Positions 31,914-42,570 of a stretch of DNA of 64,000 nucleotides are shown in pieces. Under the pieces are notes generated by a model, which was not told the DNA's origin, searched no databases, and saw nothing but the letters and a program-made list of their open reading frames with translations. Source of the stretch: Hippopus hippopus (lineage: Eukaryota > Mollusca > Bivalvia > Cardiida > Cardiidae); assembly GCA_946811185.2 (NCBI GenBank), contig OX328105.1, positions 39,854,845-39,918,844 of the forward strand, given 5' to 3'. Every line of letters starts with the position of its first letter. Within the stretch, counting starts at the first letter, position 1. The position numbers and the translations under genes are program-made.

Positions 31914-32146
31914 AACCCTTTACCACACAACAAAATTTTAGACTTGTCCAAATTCAAAGCATCTGCATACGACATAATATTATCAAAAGTGGCTCAAATG
32001 ATGAAACTTGCCTTTGATTGAGTAGAAAACATTGTTGGAAAAGGAGAAAATGCTGGTCACCAGCATTTTCTCCTTTTCCCACAATGTTTTCAAAAATTTT
32101 CTAAGTGAGGGTTGTTAAAACTTGGGATTGTGTGGTAAAGAGTTAA
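31914..32146 (-). mobile_element. MITE-A, full L-S copy
   Basis: TTAACCCTTTACCACACAAC to GTGTGGTAAAGAGTTAA. The loop is CTGGTCACCAG. Confidence 0.94.
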
Positions 32147-32292
32147 ATAATGAACTTTGTCTTTGGAAGGGTAAAAACATTGTGGAAAAGAAGAACATGT
32201 TGGCAACCAGCATTTTCTTCTATTACCACCACTTTTTCAAAAGCCATATTCCTCAGTGGCATTAAAACTTAAAATTATATGGTACAGAATTA
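32146..32292 (-). mobile_element. MITE-A, core plus S arm
   Basis: The L arm is reduced to CTTTGTCTTTGGAAGGGTAA and the core is diverged. Ends GGTACAGAATTAA. Confidence 0.75.
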
Positions 32293-32324
32293 ATGATTTG
32301 AAAAAGCTTTCACCTCCAGGGTTG

Positions 32325-32536
32325 TTAACCCTTTTGGCGCCATAGGCTTAAATGGGGACTTTGCGGACAGCATAGATCAAGATCAGACTGCAAAAAATGT
32401 GCAGTCTGATCTTGGATCTATTTCGTCCGCTTGTTTAGTCAAGTCTATGAGACAAAAATCCTGATGAGTTTCAGTGGATTCTATTTTCAGGCATCGAAAA
32501 GGATTGAGTTTATATATTTGGTGCTGAAAGAGTTAA
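32325..32536 (+). mobile_element. MITE D1, full copy
   Basis: 212 bp from TTAACCCTTTTGGCGCCATA to GGTGCTGAAAGAGTTAA. The core hairpin (32362-32425) contains ATAGATCAAGATCAGACTGC and its inverse. Confidence 0.85.
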
Positions 32537-32672
32537 AGATTGGATTTATTGGTAAAGTGTTAAACAGTAAAGAAGAGAAAGTGCTGCTGGAAATGCAGAA
32601 CACCTGATGTGTGTGTTTTATGATAAGCTGATTATAAAAATAGCTGTTGTAATCCACCTGCTTTATAGTGTG

Positions 32673-32892
32673 CTTTACTCTACCAGACAGCAAAATTTTT
32701 GTCAAAATTCAAAGCTTTTGCAGAAAACAAATCAAATGAGGCTCAGACTAGGGTATTTTATCTTCTGAAAGAGTAGAAACCATTGTAGGGCAAAAACAGA
32801 GATTGCTGGTTACTAGCATTTTTATTCCCACAATGTTTTCAAAGGCCTTTCTCTTCAGGATTATTAAAACTTGGGAATGTTTGTTAAAGGTT
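32673..32892 (-). mobile_element. MITE-A, L-S copy, core decayed
   Basis: The core has lost GGAG on both sides (GCAAAAACAGAGATTGC...TTTTTATTCCC). Confidence 0.75.
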
Positions 32893-32899
32893 TCAAACT

Positions 32900-33077
32900 T
32901 AGAACCCAGAATAAACCAAACAGAGACTTTCAGTCTAGAAAAAAGACCCAAACACTTGCAGTTCTAATGTGTTCATGTTCAGAATGCCTCAGTAAAGAGG
33001 ACAGTGTAGATCAAATATCAGGCAGCACATTGTTTTGAAGTCTGATCTTGTGCACTTTCCACAAAGATAACTATATA
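32900..33077 (-). mobile_element. MITE D3, worn
   Basis: GTGTAGATCAAATATCAGGC with a partial partner TCTGATCTTGTGCAC. Confidence 0.55.
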
Positions 33078-33224
33078 GTTGTTGCAAAACAATTCCCAGT
33101 TTTTTAAACAATGTGAGAAAAGAAAATGCTACATACCAGCATTTTCTCCTTTTCCCACACTGTTTTAAAAAAGCTTTCTTTGTTTTGGTCTTATAAACTT
33201 GAATAAGTTTGGTAAAAGGTTGAA
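33078..33224. mobile_element. MITE-A, S-S derivative
   Basis: ACAATTCCCAGTTTTTTAAAC on the left and TTATAAACTTGAATAAGTTTGG on the right are both S-type. The core is short. Confidence 0.65.
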
Positions 33225-33356
33225 TTTCTTTATTCTATGCAGACACCCTTGTCTGTATCCACAAGTCTGTCAGTGGCTTCCAACAGATGTTTTTGAAATA
33301 AAAAAGTGTTTTACTGATATAGAATTGGGTTTGACTTTGAGAAAGGTGTGAATGTT

Positions 33357-33512
33357 TTTCAAAACAATCCTGTTTTAAGACCCTGACAACAAAGGCTGTT
33401 CTAAAGGTAATGAAAAAAGGAAAAAATGCTAAGGTATCTACCCTGCAAAAGGCATTTCCATTAACTTGTGCCACATTTAATTTTACATCTTCAAAGGCTC
33501 TTACAACTCAAC
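33357..33512 (+). mobile_element. MITE-A, decayed S-L copy
   Basis: Core left half only (GGAAAAAATGCT). The L arm is patchy and abuts the next copy. Confidence 0.65.
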
Positions 33513-33712
33513 TCTTTATCAAACGACAAAATTTTTGTCAGGGTCAAATTGAAAGCATGTGCACAATGATGACAAATTCATTGTGCGAAAATGATGATTT
33601 CTCTCTTCCGTAAGGTAGAAAACATTGTTGGAAAAGGAAAAAATGCTGGTTATTAGCATTTTTTCCATTTCCAACAATGATTTCAAAAGCCTTCTTCCCG
33701 AGGGGCGTTTAA
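33509..33712 (-). mobile_element. MITE-A, L-S copy with two covarying core pairs
   Basis: The core (33618-33684) pairs CATTGTTGG with CCAACAATG and GGAAAAAATGCT with AGCATTTTTTCC, both shifted together from the common form. Three one-sided changes remain. Confidence 0.88.
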
Positions 33713-33937
33713 CTTTTTACCAGATGACAAAATTTTAGATTGTTCCAAATTGAAAGCATTAGCAGACGACAAAATTAAAGTGACTCAAAGTTTGAAATTT
33801 ATTTTGGGAAGGGTTGAAAACATTGTGGGAAAAGGAGAAAATGCTGGTAACCAGCATTTTTTCCTTTTCCCACAAGGTTTTCAAAAGGCTTTTTTCACAG
33901 AGTCATGAAAACCCGGAAATGTTTGGTAAAGAGTTAA
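33709..33937 (-). mobile_element. MITE-A, full L-S copy
   Basis: TTAACTTTTTACCAGATGAC to TGTTTGGTAAAGAGTTAA. Shares its left TTAA with the previous copy. Confidence 0.93.
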
Positions 33938-33959
33938 AGTCGGACTTGTTTTATAGAGG

Positions 33960-34164
33960 GTAAACTCTTTCAGGACCATAGGTAAATGCAGGGGGTTTTG
34001 CAGACGGCACAGATCAAGATCAGACTGCACCTTCTGTGGTTGGATCTTTACCATCCATTCATTTTGTCAAATCTAAAAGATAAAAATATGTCGGAGTTTC
34101 ATTAGATTATATTTTCTGCCATTGAAAGAAGTTGAGTTTATATATTTGGGGCCGAAAGAGTGAA
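33960..34164 (+). mobile_element. MITE D1, second copy
   Basis: Aligns along its length with 32325-32536 (TATATATTTGGGGCCGAAAG at the end). The right half of its hairpin is worn. Confidence 0.75.
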
Positions 34165-34286
34165 AATACCCTAGTCTAAAATTTTTATGTCTGGTAAAGT
34201 GGTAATGCTGTGTGCTACACCCACAGATTTAAAATTATGATGCAAATCAAGCAGGGCTGTATGAAATGTGGGCCTTATCAATTACC

Positions 34287-34514
34287 TAACCCTATACCAA
34301 ACATTCCACAATTCTAACAACCCCAAGGTAACAAGGTTTTTGAAAACAGTGTGGGAAAAGGAGAAAATGCTGGTGAGCAGCATTTTCTCCTTGTCCCACA
34401 ATGTTTTCTATCCCACCATAGATAAATCCCATCATTCTGAGTCACAATTTATTGTCTGCGAATGCTTTCAATTATTACAAGTCTAAAATTTTGTTGTCTG
34501 TGCAATGGTTTTAA
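34287..34514 (+). mobile_element. MITE-A, full S-L copy
   Basis: The loop is CTGGTGAGCAG. The right TIR is decayed (TGTGCAATGGTTTTAA). Confidence 0.87.
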
Positions 34515-34636
34515 AACATCAGACATTGTTGTATACAAAGAGAACAGGTTTGAGGATAATTGTGTTTTCCAGTTGCCAGGATTCTTAAAGAAGAACTGTT
34601 TGGTGTCGGTTTTTTTTTTGTTGAAAAAACTTGGCT

Positions 34637-34864
34637 TAACCCTTTACCACACAATCCTGAGTTTTAATGACCTTGCAGAAAAGGGTTTTGAAAACATTGT
34701 TTGTAAAGGAGAAAATGCTGGTAACGGTTCTTTACCCCCTTTTTCCACAATGTTTTCCGCCTCTTTTAATACATATCCTACCAATTTAGTGACATTTAAT
34801 TTGTTGTCTGCTAGTGCTTTGGATTTGAATGAGTCCAAAATTGTGTTGTTTAATGAAAGGTTAA
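34637..34864 (+). mobile_element. MITE-A, S-L copy, inner right core replaced
   Basis: After GCTGGTAACGG the sequence runs TTCTTTACCCCC instead of the palindromic partner. Confidence 0.87.
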
Positions 34865-34949
34865 AATACTTGTGAAAAGCTTGTGATGTAATGTAAAAGT
34901 TTTAAAGTCTTTGGTAGATATTTGCCCATTAGACTTTTAAACGCTTTAC

Positions 34950-35147
34950 TAAATCTCTACAAAACAATCCTGTATTTTCACAGCCCTATAGAAAACAGCT
35001 TTTGAAAGCATTTTGGAACAAGGAGAAAATACTGGCAATACTCTTTCTCAAGGACAAGTTCTATCATTTGAGACAAATTTCGTTTTTTATGTGCCAATGC
35101 ATCCAAAATTTGGACAAGTCGAGAATTCTGTTGTGTGTAAGAGTTAA
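34950..35147 (+). mobile_element. MITE-A, S-L copy next to the coding exon
   Basis: Ends 61 bp before the splice acceptor at 35208. The core is largely deleted, so it no longer forms a long hairpin. Confidence 0.8.
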
Positions 35148-35200
35148 ACATGGAAAATTCATTTGTTTTCGTCTCTATTTAAATGTTGCTTCGCATTATC

Positions 35201-35212
35201 TTTTTCAGGCAG
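35201..35212 (+). other. 3' splice site before the coding exon
   Basis: A T-rich tract leads to TTTTTCAG ending at 35208, with an alternative AG four nt later (GGCAG, ending 35212). The intron upstream is packed with MITE-A copies, the nearest ending at 35147. Use of either AG leaves the start codon intact. Confidence 0.7.
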
Positions 35213-37193
35213 ATGTAGAAGGAAGGCATTATGGGTAACAAATCATCCAGCAACAAAGACCCTAACTTTGCTGGGGAATCAAGGGGAAGGAGCCGCTCCT
35301 TTAACGGTTTAACTTCACGCTTTAGAAAAACAAGTCGCAGTCCTCCAAGGGATCGAAGTAATTCCGTCAGTGAGCTTATTCGGCCTCAGAGAAAAGGGAG
35401 TGGTAAAGCCGGACAGAACGGGGTGTTAAAGTCAGCCCAAAATGGGCATGCAATACGGAGAGGTCATGATATACCAATAGCCACCCCAACAAAAAGCCCG
35501 CCAGTTATAGATATTCCTAAGAAAAGTGAAAAGAAAGAGGACAGCCCTGCCCATCTGTCACAGTCAGCCCCTGGAGGAAAGCAATTCCATTACAGACACA
35601 CATCCCCACTCAAACAACAAACTCCAGTCAAAGACAAACATGGTTCTGTAAAAACATCCACCCCAGTCAAAAGTGAAACTGAATTAAAACCAGATTTCAC
35701 CTCAAGGGAATCTAGCCCCTCTAAAAGTATTTTGATTTTAAATGAAGAAGACACTATCATAAAAAGTTCCAACCTCAATCTGAAAAATTTGAAAAATAAT
35801 CAGTTGTCCAATAAACCACAATTGATAGAAAATTATGCAGAGTCACCTAGACTTTCTGTGGCCGCAATGCGCCATGTCTCGCGAGAATTATTTTCTGATC
35901 AACTGGAAGATTTGGCTAAAAGACGAGGTATGGCAACACTTAATCGTGATTTATCTTTATCAAATGCTAGTTTAGGTCTATTATCAAATAGGTCCAAGTC
36001 AATGCATAGTTTAAGTTCAAATGATTATGATTATGAGGAGAGATGCAATGTGGGAGAATTGCTTTCCTTTGCAGACAGCAATAAAGTAGGTGAATTGTGT
36101 CGAAGCATAACGTCTCAGTTTTCTAGTGATAATCAGGATCCGGAGGAAATGTTTCTAAGACCAAGGACTAATTCTGCCTCGGCCATTGATTTAGGTCAAC
36201 GGGAGAGGACACAGGTTGCTCTTGGGTCCACAAGTGCAGAAATACGCAGAAATCTGGCATCCCAGTATGCAATAGATCCTAGAAAGTCTAGTCTGAAAAG
36301 TATTTCAACTGGTAATGTAGCACCTGATGTTATCCAAGCACGCAGGATGCTTGTTGCTCGTGCACTCAAAGATAATGAAAATTCAGAGATACCCGATGAC
36401 TCCGCAAACACTGTGACAATATCACCAGAGAAGCGTAGATCTTCCCCTGATATATTTCGACCTGACAATCGATCTCAATCACCAAGTGCTTTAATTGCCG
36501 GCAGGTCTCCTTCCCCTGCATCCATTCGTAGTTCAAGTCCCTCCCTGGTGGGCAGATCAACACCCGAAAAAGTTCTACAACAAAGTAGGGCCTCACCCAG
36601 TTCAATGTTGCAGAATATCAGTGAGGACCAAATTATGGCAGCTAATATGACAAAATCCATGCAGAAGTTTCTTCTAAATAATCCAGGTGTTGGAACCAAC
36701 ACAACTGATTATGAAAAACTACATGATAAACTAAACAAAAAGAAGAAACCTTTTAAAGGGATGGCTTATGAAGGTTGTATGAGGGAAAGAAGCAGTAGCT
36801 TCTCTATTCTGTCATCAAAACAAAAACAACTTCAGTTTGTCCAACAAATGATCCAAGAGCAATTAAATTCAAAACCGATAGAACCTGAAAAGCAAGTTGA
36901 AGTGGTTCATGTTCAGTCAAAATCATATGACGAGACCCCAGTCTCAACCGGTGGTGATTCTGGATTTCGTAGTCGTAGTCAAAGTTGGTCGTCACTTTCG
37001 CGTAAAAGCATGTATGAATCTCAACAACAGATCAGTAATGCATGTGCTTTGAAAAATCCTGTCTCTAGTTCGTGGAATTATAGTGAAATGTCGCTGTCTG
37101 AATTACCATTGGATTTAGCATCCCAACCTCAGCGTTTTATATCAATCATAGAGGATGATGGTACAGTTATGGAAAATTATAACTTTTCAAATG
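35209..37193 (+). CDS. 5' coding exon of an unrecognised myristoylation-type, Ser-rich scaffold-like protein
   Basis: The ORF opens at ATG 35231 and runs to a stop at 37243, but the exon most likely ends at 37193: ATG|GTATGT is a strong donor splitting codon 655, so 654 residues plus a phase-1 overhang belong to the protein and the last 16 codons are intronic. The acceptor is TTTTTCAG ending at 35208. The start context is good (A at -3, G at +4). Residues 1-8 begin MGNKSSS, with Gly2 and Ser6 fitting N-myristoylation, so membrane association is likely (inference). The rest is low-complexity: RS/SP-rich blocks at about 19-45, 402-446 and 576-594, many RxxS/RxS sites of the AKT/PKA and 14-3-3 type, and a short helical, Gln-rich stretch at about 528-548 near a basic KKKKPFKG (503-510). 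No enzymatic or folded domain is recognised. Codon use and open length set it apart from every other ORF here. I cannot name the family. Confidence 0.8.
35213..35218 (+). promoter_or_regulatory. minimal start-stop uORF in the leader
   Basis: ATG immediately followed by TAG, 18 nt upstream of and in frame with the main ATG at 35231. The in-frame stop rules out an N-terminal extension in this exon. Start-stop elements can stall or recycle ribosomes, so a translational effect is possible but unproven. Confidence 0.5.
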
Positions 37194-37884
37194 GTATGTT
37201 ACCAAACTTTTACTTTGTCTATCCTAGGTATATTTCTGAGTAGTGATAGAAATTCTTTGTTTCTGGATTTTTCAATCTTTTATCAGACATTGGTAGCTCC
37301 CTAAAGCAAAAGTGTTACCACTGTATCTGACCTTCATCACACCATAAGCATTTAACTTTAACACCCTAGAGACCATTTTCCCCCTCAAGCTGAATAAATA
37401 TGGTCTGACAGTAGTTATACACATTCAATCTAGCACAACTTTGAATATAGATCTCTTGGATATAGAACTAGATCAATAGGCCAAATGTATGTAAATCTTC
37501 ATCACTCATTACTCCATCTTTTTATCCTAACTTTGATCAGAATGTTTGTCTTGATTATATTTTTGAATGTATGATTTAAAGACCCACTAGTGGGAAAAAG
37601 TAAACAGCTTGGGAGCTAAATTGCGGGCAAAGAATTTGTTTAAAAGTAATTATATTATTATGAGTCTGATATTTGAATACAAGAATTAATGTTGGTAACT
37701 TTAATTCTAGTTTTACAATTCAGTTTTCTGCTAGTGAATGGAATGTTGACAGACTGTACCATAACGCATTGTCATGTCTCTGTCTTAGAAAGATTTTAAA
37801 CATTTAGAGAAAAATTTTGCTATTTTTCCAAGAAAGTTTCATGAAATACTTGAAGAAATGTTTGCCCTTCTTTTCAAATGTTTT
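37194..37884 (+). other. start of downstream intron (donor GTATGT at 37194)
   Basis: The donor at 37194-37199 is followed by AT-rich sequence with stops in all frames. Around 37520-37560 a stretch resembles a single degenerate pearl core unit. No further exon is recognised before the pearl array at 37885. Confidence 0.6.
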
Positions 37885-40582
37885 TAGCTCACCTGAGCAC
37901 GAAGTGCTCATGGTGAGCTTTTGTGATCGTGCTGTGTCTGGCGTCCGTCGTGCGTCGTCCGTCGTTAACTTTTACCTTGTGTACGCTCTAGAGGCCACAT
38001 TTTCAATCCGATACTCATGAAACTTGGTCAGAATGTTTGTCTCTATGATATCTTGGACGAGTTCGAAAATGGGTCATGTCGGGTCAAAAACTAGGTCACT
38101 AGGTCAAATCTTAGATAAACCTTGTGTACGTTCTAGAGGCCACATTTTCAGTCCAATACTCATGAGACTTGGTCAGAATGTTTGCTTTGATGATATCTCA
38201 GAAGAGTTTGAAAATGGGTCATGTCAGGTCAAAAACTAGGTCACTAGGTCAAAGAAAAACATTGTGTATGCTCTTGAGGCCACATTTTTAGTCAGATACT
38301 CATGAAACTTGATCAGAATGTTTGTCTTGATGATATCTCGGATGAGTCAAAAAATGGGTCATGTCGGGTCAAAAACTAGGTCACTAGGTCAAATCTTAGA
38401 AAAACTTTGTGTACGCTCTAGAGGCCACATTTTCAGTCCGATACTCATGAAACTTGGTCAGAATGTTTGCCTCGATGATATCTCGGACAACTTTGAAAAT
38501 GGGTCATGTGGGGTCAAAAACTAGGTCAGTAGGTCAAATCTTAGAAAAACCTTGTGTACGCTCTAGAGGCCACATTTTTAGTCAGATACTCATGAAACTT
38601 GATCAGAATGTTTGTCTTGATGATATCTCGGATGAGTCAAAAAATGGGTCATGTCGGGTCAAAAACTAGGTCACTAGGTCAAATCTTAGAAAAACTTTGT
38701 GTACGCTCTAGAGGCCACATTTTCAGTCCGATACTCATGAAACTTGGTCAGAATGTTTGCCTCGATGATATCTCGGACAACTTTGAAAATGGGTCATGTG
38801 GGGTCAAAAACTAGGTCAGTAGGTCAAATCTTAGAAAAACCTTGTGTACGCTCTAGAGGCCACATTTTCAGCCCAAAACTCTTGAAAGTTGGTCAGAATG
38901 TTTGTCTTGATGATATCTCGGATGAGTTTGAAAATGGGTCATGTCGGGTCAAAAACTAGGTCACTACCTCGAATCTTAGAAAAACCTTGTGTATGCTCTA
39001 GAGGCCACATTTTCAGCCCAAAACTCTTGAAAGTTGGTCAGAATGTTTGTTTTGATGATATCTCAGATGAGTTTGAAAATGGGTCATGTCGGGCAAAAAT
39101 CTAGGTTACTAGGTCATATCTTAGAAAAGCCTTGTGTACGCTCTTGAGGCCACATTTTCAGTCCAAAACTCTTGAAAGTTGGTCAGAATGTTTGTATTGA
39201 TTATATCTCGGTCGAGTTCGAGAATGATTCATGTCGGGTCAAAAACTAGGTCACTAGGTCAAATCTTAGAAAAACCTTGTGTACGCTCTTGAGGCCACAT
39301 TTTCAGCCCAAAACTCTTGAAAGTTGGTCAGAATGTTTGTCTTGATTATGTCTCGGTCGAGTTGGAGAATGATTCATGTCGGGTCAAAAACTAGGTCACT
39401 AGGTCAAATATTAGAAAAACCTTGTGTACGCTCTAGAGGCCACATTTTCAGTCAGATACTCATGAAACTTGGTCAGAATGTTTGTCTTGATGATAGCTTG
39501 AACAGATTAAAAAATGGGTCATGTTGGGTCAAAAACTAGGTCACTAGGGCAAATCTTAGAAAAACCTTGTGTACGCTCTAGAGGCCACATTTTCAGTCAG
39601 ATACTCATGAAACTTGGTCAGAATGTTTGTCTTGATGATATCTTGGACAAGTTTGAAAATCGGTCATGTCGGGCAAAAAACTAGGTCACTAGATCATATC
39701 TTAGAAAAACCTTGTGTACGCTCTAGAGGCCACATTTTCAGTCAGATACTCATGAAACTTGATCAGAATGTTTGTCTTGATGATATCTCGGACAAGTTCA
39801 GAATTGATCATGCTGGGCCAAAAACTAGGTCAGTAGGTCAAATCTTAGAAAAACCTTGTGCGCACTTTAGAGGCCACATTTTCAGTCCAATGCTCTTGAA
39901 AGTTGGTCAGAATGTTTGTCTTTATGATATCTCGGATGAGTTCTAAAATGGGTCATGTCTGGTCAAAAAGTAGGTCACGAGGTCATATCTTAGAAAAACC
40001 TTGTGTACACTCTAGAGGCCACATTTGTGGTCCAAAACTCTTGAAATTTGGTCAGAATGTTTGTCTTGATGATATCTTGGACAAGTTTGAAAATGGGTCA
40101 TGTCAGGCAAAAAACTAGGTCACTGGGAAAAATCTTAAAAAAAAACCTTGTGTACGCTCTAGAGGTCATAGTTTCAGTCCAAATTTCTTGAAAGTTTGTC
40201 AGAATGTTGTACTTGATGACATCTCAGATGACTTCGAAAATCGGTCATGTTTGGTCAGAAACTAGATCAGTAGTTCAAATCTTAGAAAAAACCTGTGTAT
40301 GCTCTATAGGCCACATTTTCTGTCCAATACGTATGAAAGGTGGTCAGGATCTTTGTTTTGATAATATCTACAATGGGAAAATTGGCTATGTTTGGCTAAA
40401 AAGTAGGTCACTGAGAGAAATTCTAGAAAAAGCTTGTGTATATGCTAGAGGCCAAATTTTCAGTCCAATAATTATGAAAGCTTAGTAGATTGTTTGTCAT
40501 GATATCTCAAAAGAGATTGAAAATGGGTCATGTTTGGTCAAAAGACTCAGGTGAGTGACTTTAGGGCCATCATGGCCCTCGT
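37885..40582 (+). mobile_element. pearl/Helentron-like element, copy 3, 18-unit core array
   Basis: 5' end TAGCTCACCTGAGCAC with inverted GTGCTC...GGTGAGC. 3' end CTCAGGTGAG, hairpin AGGGCCATCATGGCCCT. Between them are about 18 units averaging 145 bp, each with the phrase AGAGGCCACATTTTCAG and several GGGTCA/AGGTCA hexamers. The ~71-codon ORFs repeated through the array are only its periodicity read as codons; a unit is not a multiple of three. Lies in the intron about 690 bp after the coding exon. Confidence 0.92.
38276..38860 (+). repeat. 290-bp dimer duplicated within the pearl array
   Basis: 38281-38570 and 38571-38860 look identical by eye apart from the edges (shared TTTTTAGTCAGATACTC, GATGAGTCAAAAAATGGG, TGGGGTCAAAAAC), whereas other units differ at 5-15%. 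Confidence 0.85.
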
Positions 40583-40730
40583 TTCCTAAATGTTTTCCGT
40601 AAGTTCTGAAATAACCTGTGTGATAATGGGCTGAAAGAGACATCATTATTTACCTTCTGAAGAACATGGTTGAGGAAAAAAGTCAGTCATTTGGAAAATT
40701 GTCAAAATTGTCAAAATTTATTCATTTCTT

Positions 40731-40941
40731 TATCCCTTACCAAATAGCAATTTGAAAGCATCTGAAAGAGATACATTATAATGTAGCTTAAATGATGGTG
40801 TTTTTGTTTGAAGGGCTAGAAAACATGGTGAGTAAAGGAGAAAATGCTGGCTACCAGCATTTTCTCATATTCCCACCATGTTTTCAAATGCTTTCCTAAT
40901 GAGGATATTTTAAGACTTGGGACTGTTCAGTAAAGGGTTAA
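40731..40941 (-). mobile_element. MITE-A, L-S copy with a paired core change
   Basis: The core (40819-40885) has CATGGTG against CACCATG, a matched T-to-G. Other changes are one-sided. Confidence 0.87.
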
Positions 40942-41197
40942 TATAGTTGGTGTATGATTTTTTACAGTCCCTGAAATGAAATGCAAACAAGATAAAAATT
41001 TATGACAGTATTGTAATATGTTTTTGTAGGGAAGAGGGAGTGTCATTTGGATACATCTTCTTGTCTATTACTGACATGTCACCAACAAATTTAGCACGTT
41101 GTCAGCAAAAATATTTTGTACATCATAGTCAAGATGAAAAAAATTATGCCAACCTCAAGTGAAACAGAGTATAATTTTCAGCTCCATCAGCTGATTA

Positions 41198-41367
41198 GGC
41201 CAACAAGCTTATGTCATAGCCCAGTGTCCGTCATGCATCCGTCCATGAGTGCATTAACTTTTATTTGAAACATCTTCTGATTTATGTCTTTGTCAGTGCC
41301 AATTAAGTGCATGGTAAATCTATTTAAAAAGGCAGTGGAGTGATTCAGGGCCGTCTTGGTCTCTTGT
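41198..41367 (+). mobile_element. deleted relative of the pearl element
   Basis: TTAGGCCAACAAGCTTATGT and GTGTCCGTCATGC near the start. Ends GATTCAGGGCCGTCTTGGTC then TCTTGT, the pearl-type 3' end. Confidence 0.55.
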
Positions 41368-41555
41368 GTTTAGATGTTATCCAAAGACATTATATTGTGG
41401 TAGCTAATAGAAAGTTAAATGTTTTTTTTCCCCCACCTGAACACAAAGTGTTCAACGTGAACTTTTGTGATCATGCTGCACTTAACATCAACTCTTACCT
41501 TGTGTTCACTCTGAAAGCCACTTATTCCATCAAATGCTTATGAAACTAGAATCAA

Positions 41556-42235
41556 TGTCTATTCTAGAAATTAAAAATGAGGGGGATTTTTGCCCCTCTA
41601 TCTAAAAACTAGGTGGAATTTTCAAAAAATAGGCGAGACTATTGTCGAACAGATCGATAACAGATAGCTAATATAACAGACATTGATTTTCATCCAAGTT
41701 TATACAGTAGACTTACTGATTACTGGATAGTACGACGATAACGCAATAGTGCAATGGTGATAATGCGATAGTACAATGATGATAATGCGATGGTAATAAC
41801 GTGATGGTACGATGATGATAACGCGATAGTGCGATGGTGATAATGCAATAGTACGATGATGATAACATGATAGTGCGATGACTATAAAGCGACAGTACAA
41901 TGATGAAAACACACTATTATATCGCACTATCATCATCGTACTATCGCATTTTCACCATCGTAGTATCATGATTTCACGTTATTACCATCATACTATTGAG
42001 CATCGCATTTAAAATCAACAAATTCATAGGCGATGACCCTAACGGTATTCAGTACAAAACAGCTTCTGGAATGATGCAGTTTTATTCAAAATAGCAGTAT
42101 TTTCTTTGTATGATCTTTTTCTTTTGACATTTCATTGGTTTTTTTTTGGTGGAATGTCACACATTGGGTCTGAATTTATGTAGGATCTGAAAAAAAGTAG
42201 CGTGAATCCTGCAATGGCCCATCCTAGAATAGATA
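41556..42235. mobile_element. TIR element J copy 1 containing an inverted minisatellite
   Basis: Ends TGTCTATTCTAGAA and CCTAGAATAGATA are inverted repeats. The inner GGGGGATTTTTGCCCC region is shared with 49994-50467. A possible 8-9-bp duplication (TAGAATCAA / TAGAATAAT) lies outside. Confidence 0.7.
41725..42002. repeat. 22-bp minisatellite with an inverted half
   Basis: About nine units like GCGATAGTACGATGATGATA run to about 41925, then the complement (ATCGCACTATCATCATCGTA) runs on to about 42000. A large stem is possible. Confidence 0.8.
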
Positions 42236-42570
42236 CCGTAGAATAATAATGGTTGTCTTTATAGTATCTCTAAGACATTGAAAAAGGTCATCATGGTCAA
42301 AATACAAGTCAGTAGGTCAAATCGTAGAAGTTTTGTGAAGTTTTTTGACTTGATCTTATCTTGGGCAAGTTTGAAAATTGGTCACCATGGTTCAAGAGTG
42401 GGTCACTAATATGAATCCTTAAAACAAAAACACTTTTGTACATTCTCCCAGTCACATGTTCAGTCTATTACTCATGAAACCTAGTCAGAGTGGCTGTTGT
42501 GATAATATTTATGGTTTTTTATTCTTATGCAAAAGCTCAGGTGAGCAATCCAGAGCCATCATGGCCCTCT

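Larger units (their letters stand above)
41430..42570 (+). mobile_element. pearl/Helentron-like element, copy 5 (degenerate, with nested insert)
   Basis: 5' CACCTGAACACAAAGTGTTC palindrome, worn core units at 42240-42500, 3' CTCAGGTGAGC and GAGCCATCATGGCCCTC. Interrupted by 41556-42235. Confidence 0.75.

Noticed and set aside
34462..34875. 137-codon ORF upstream of the coding exon, as an earlier exon
   Set aside because: It spans parts of two MITE-A copies and carries the MITE-derived peptide pattern.
38024..40485. Repeated ~71-110-codon ORFs with similar peptides, also at 59093-59971
   Set aside because: They are the 145-bp pearl units read as codons. The unit length is not a multiple of three, each ORF covers about 1.5 units, and no domain is present.
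41700..41936. His/Tyr/Ile-rich 78-codon ORF on the minus strand
   Set aside because: It is a translation of the 22-bp minisatellite.
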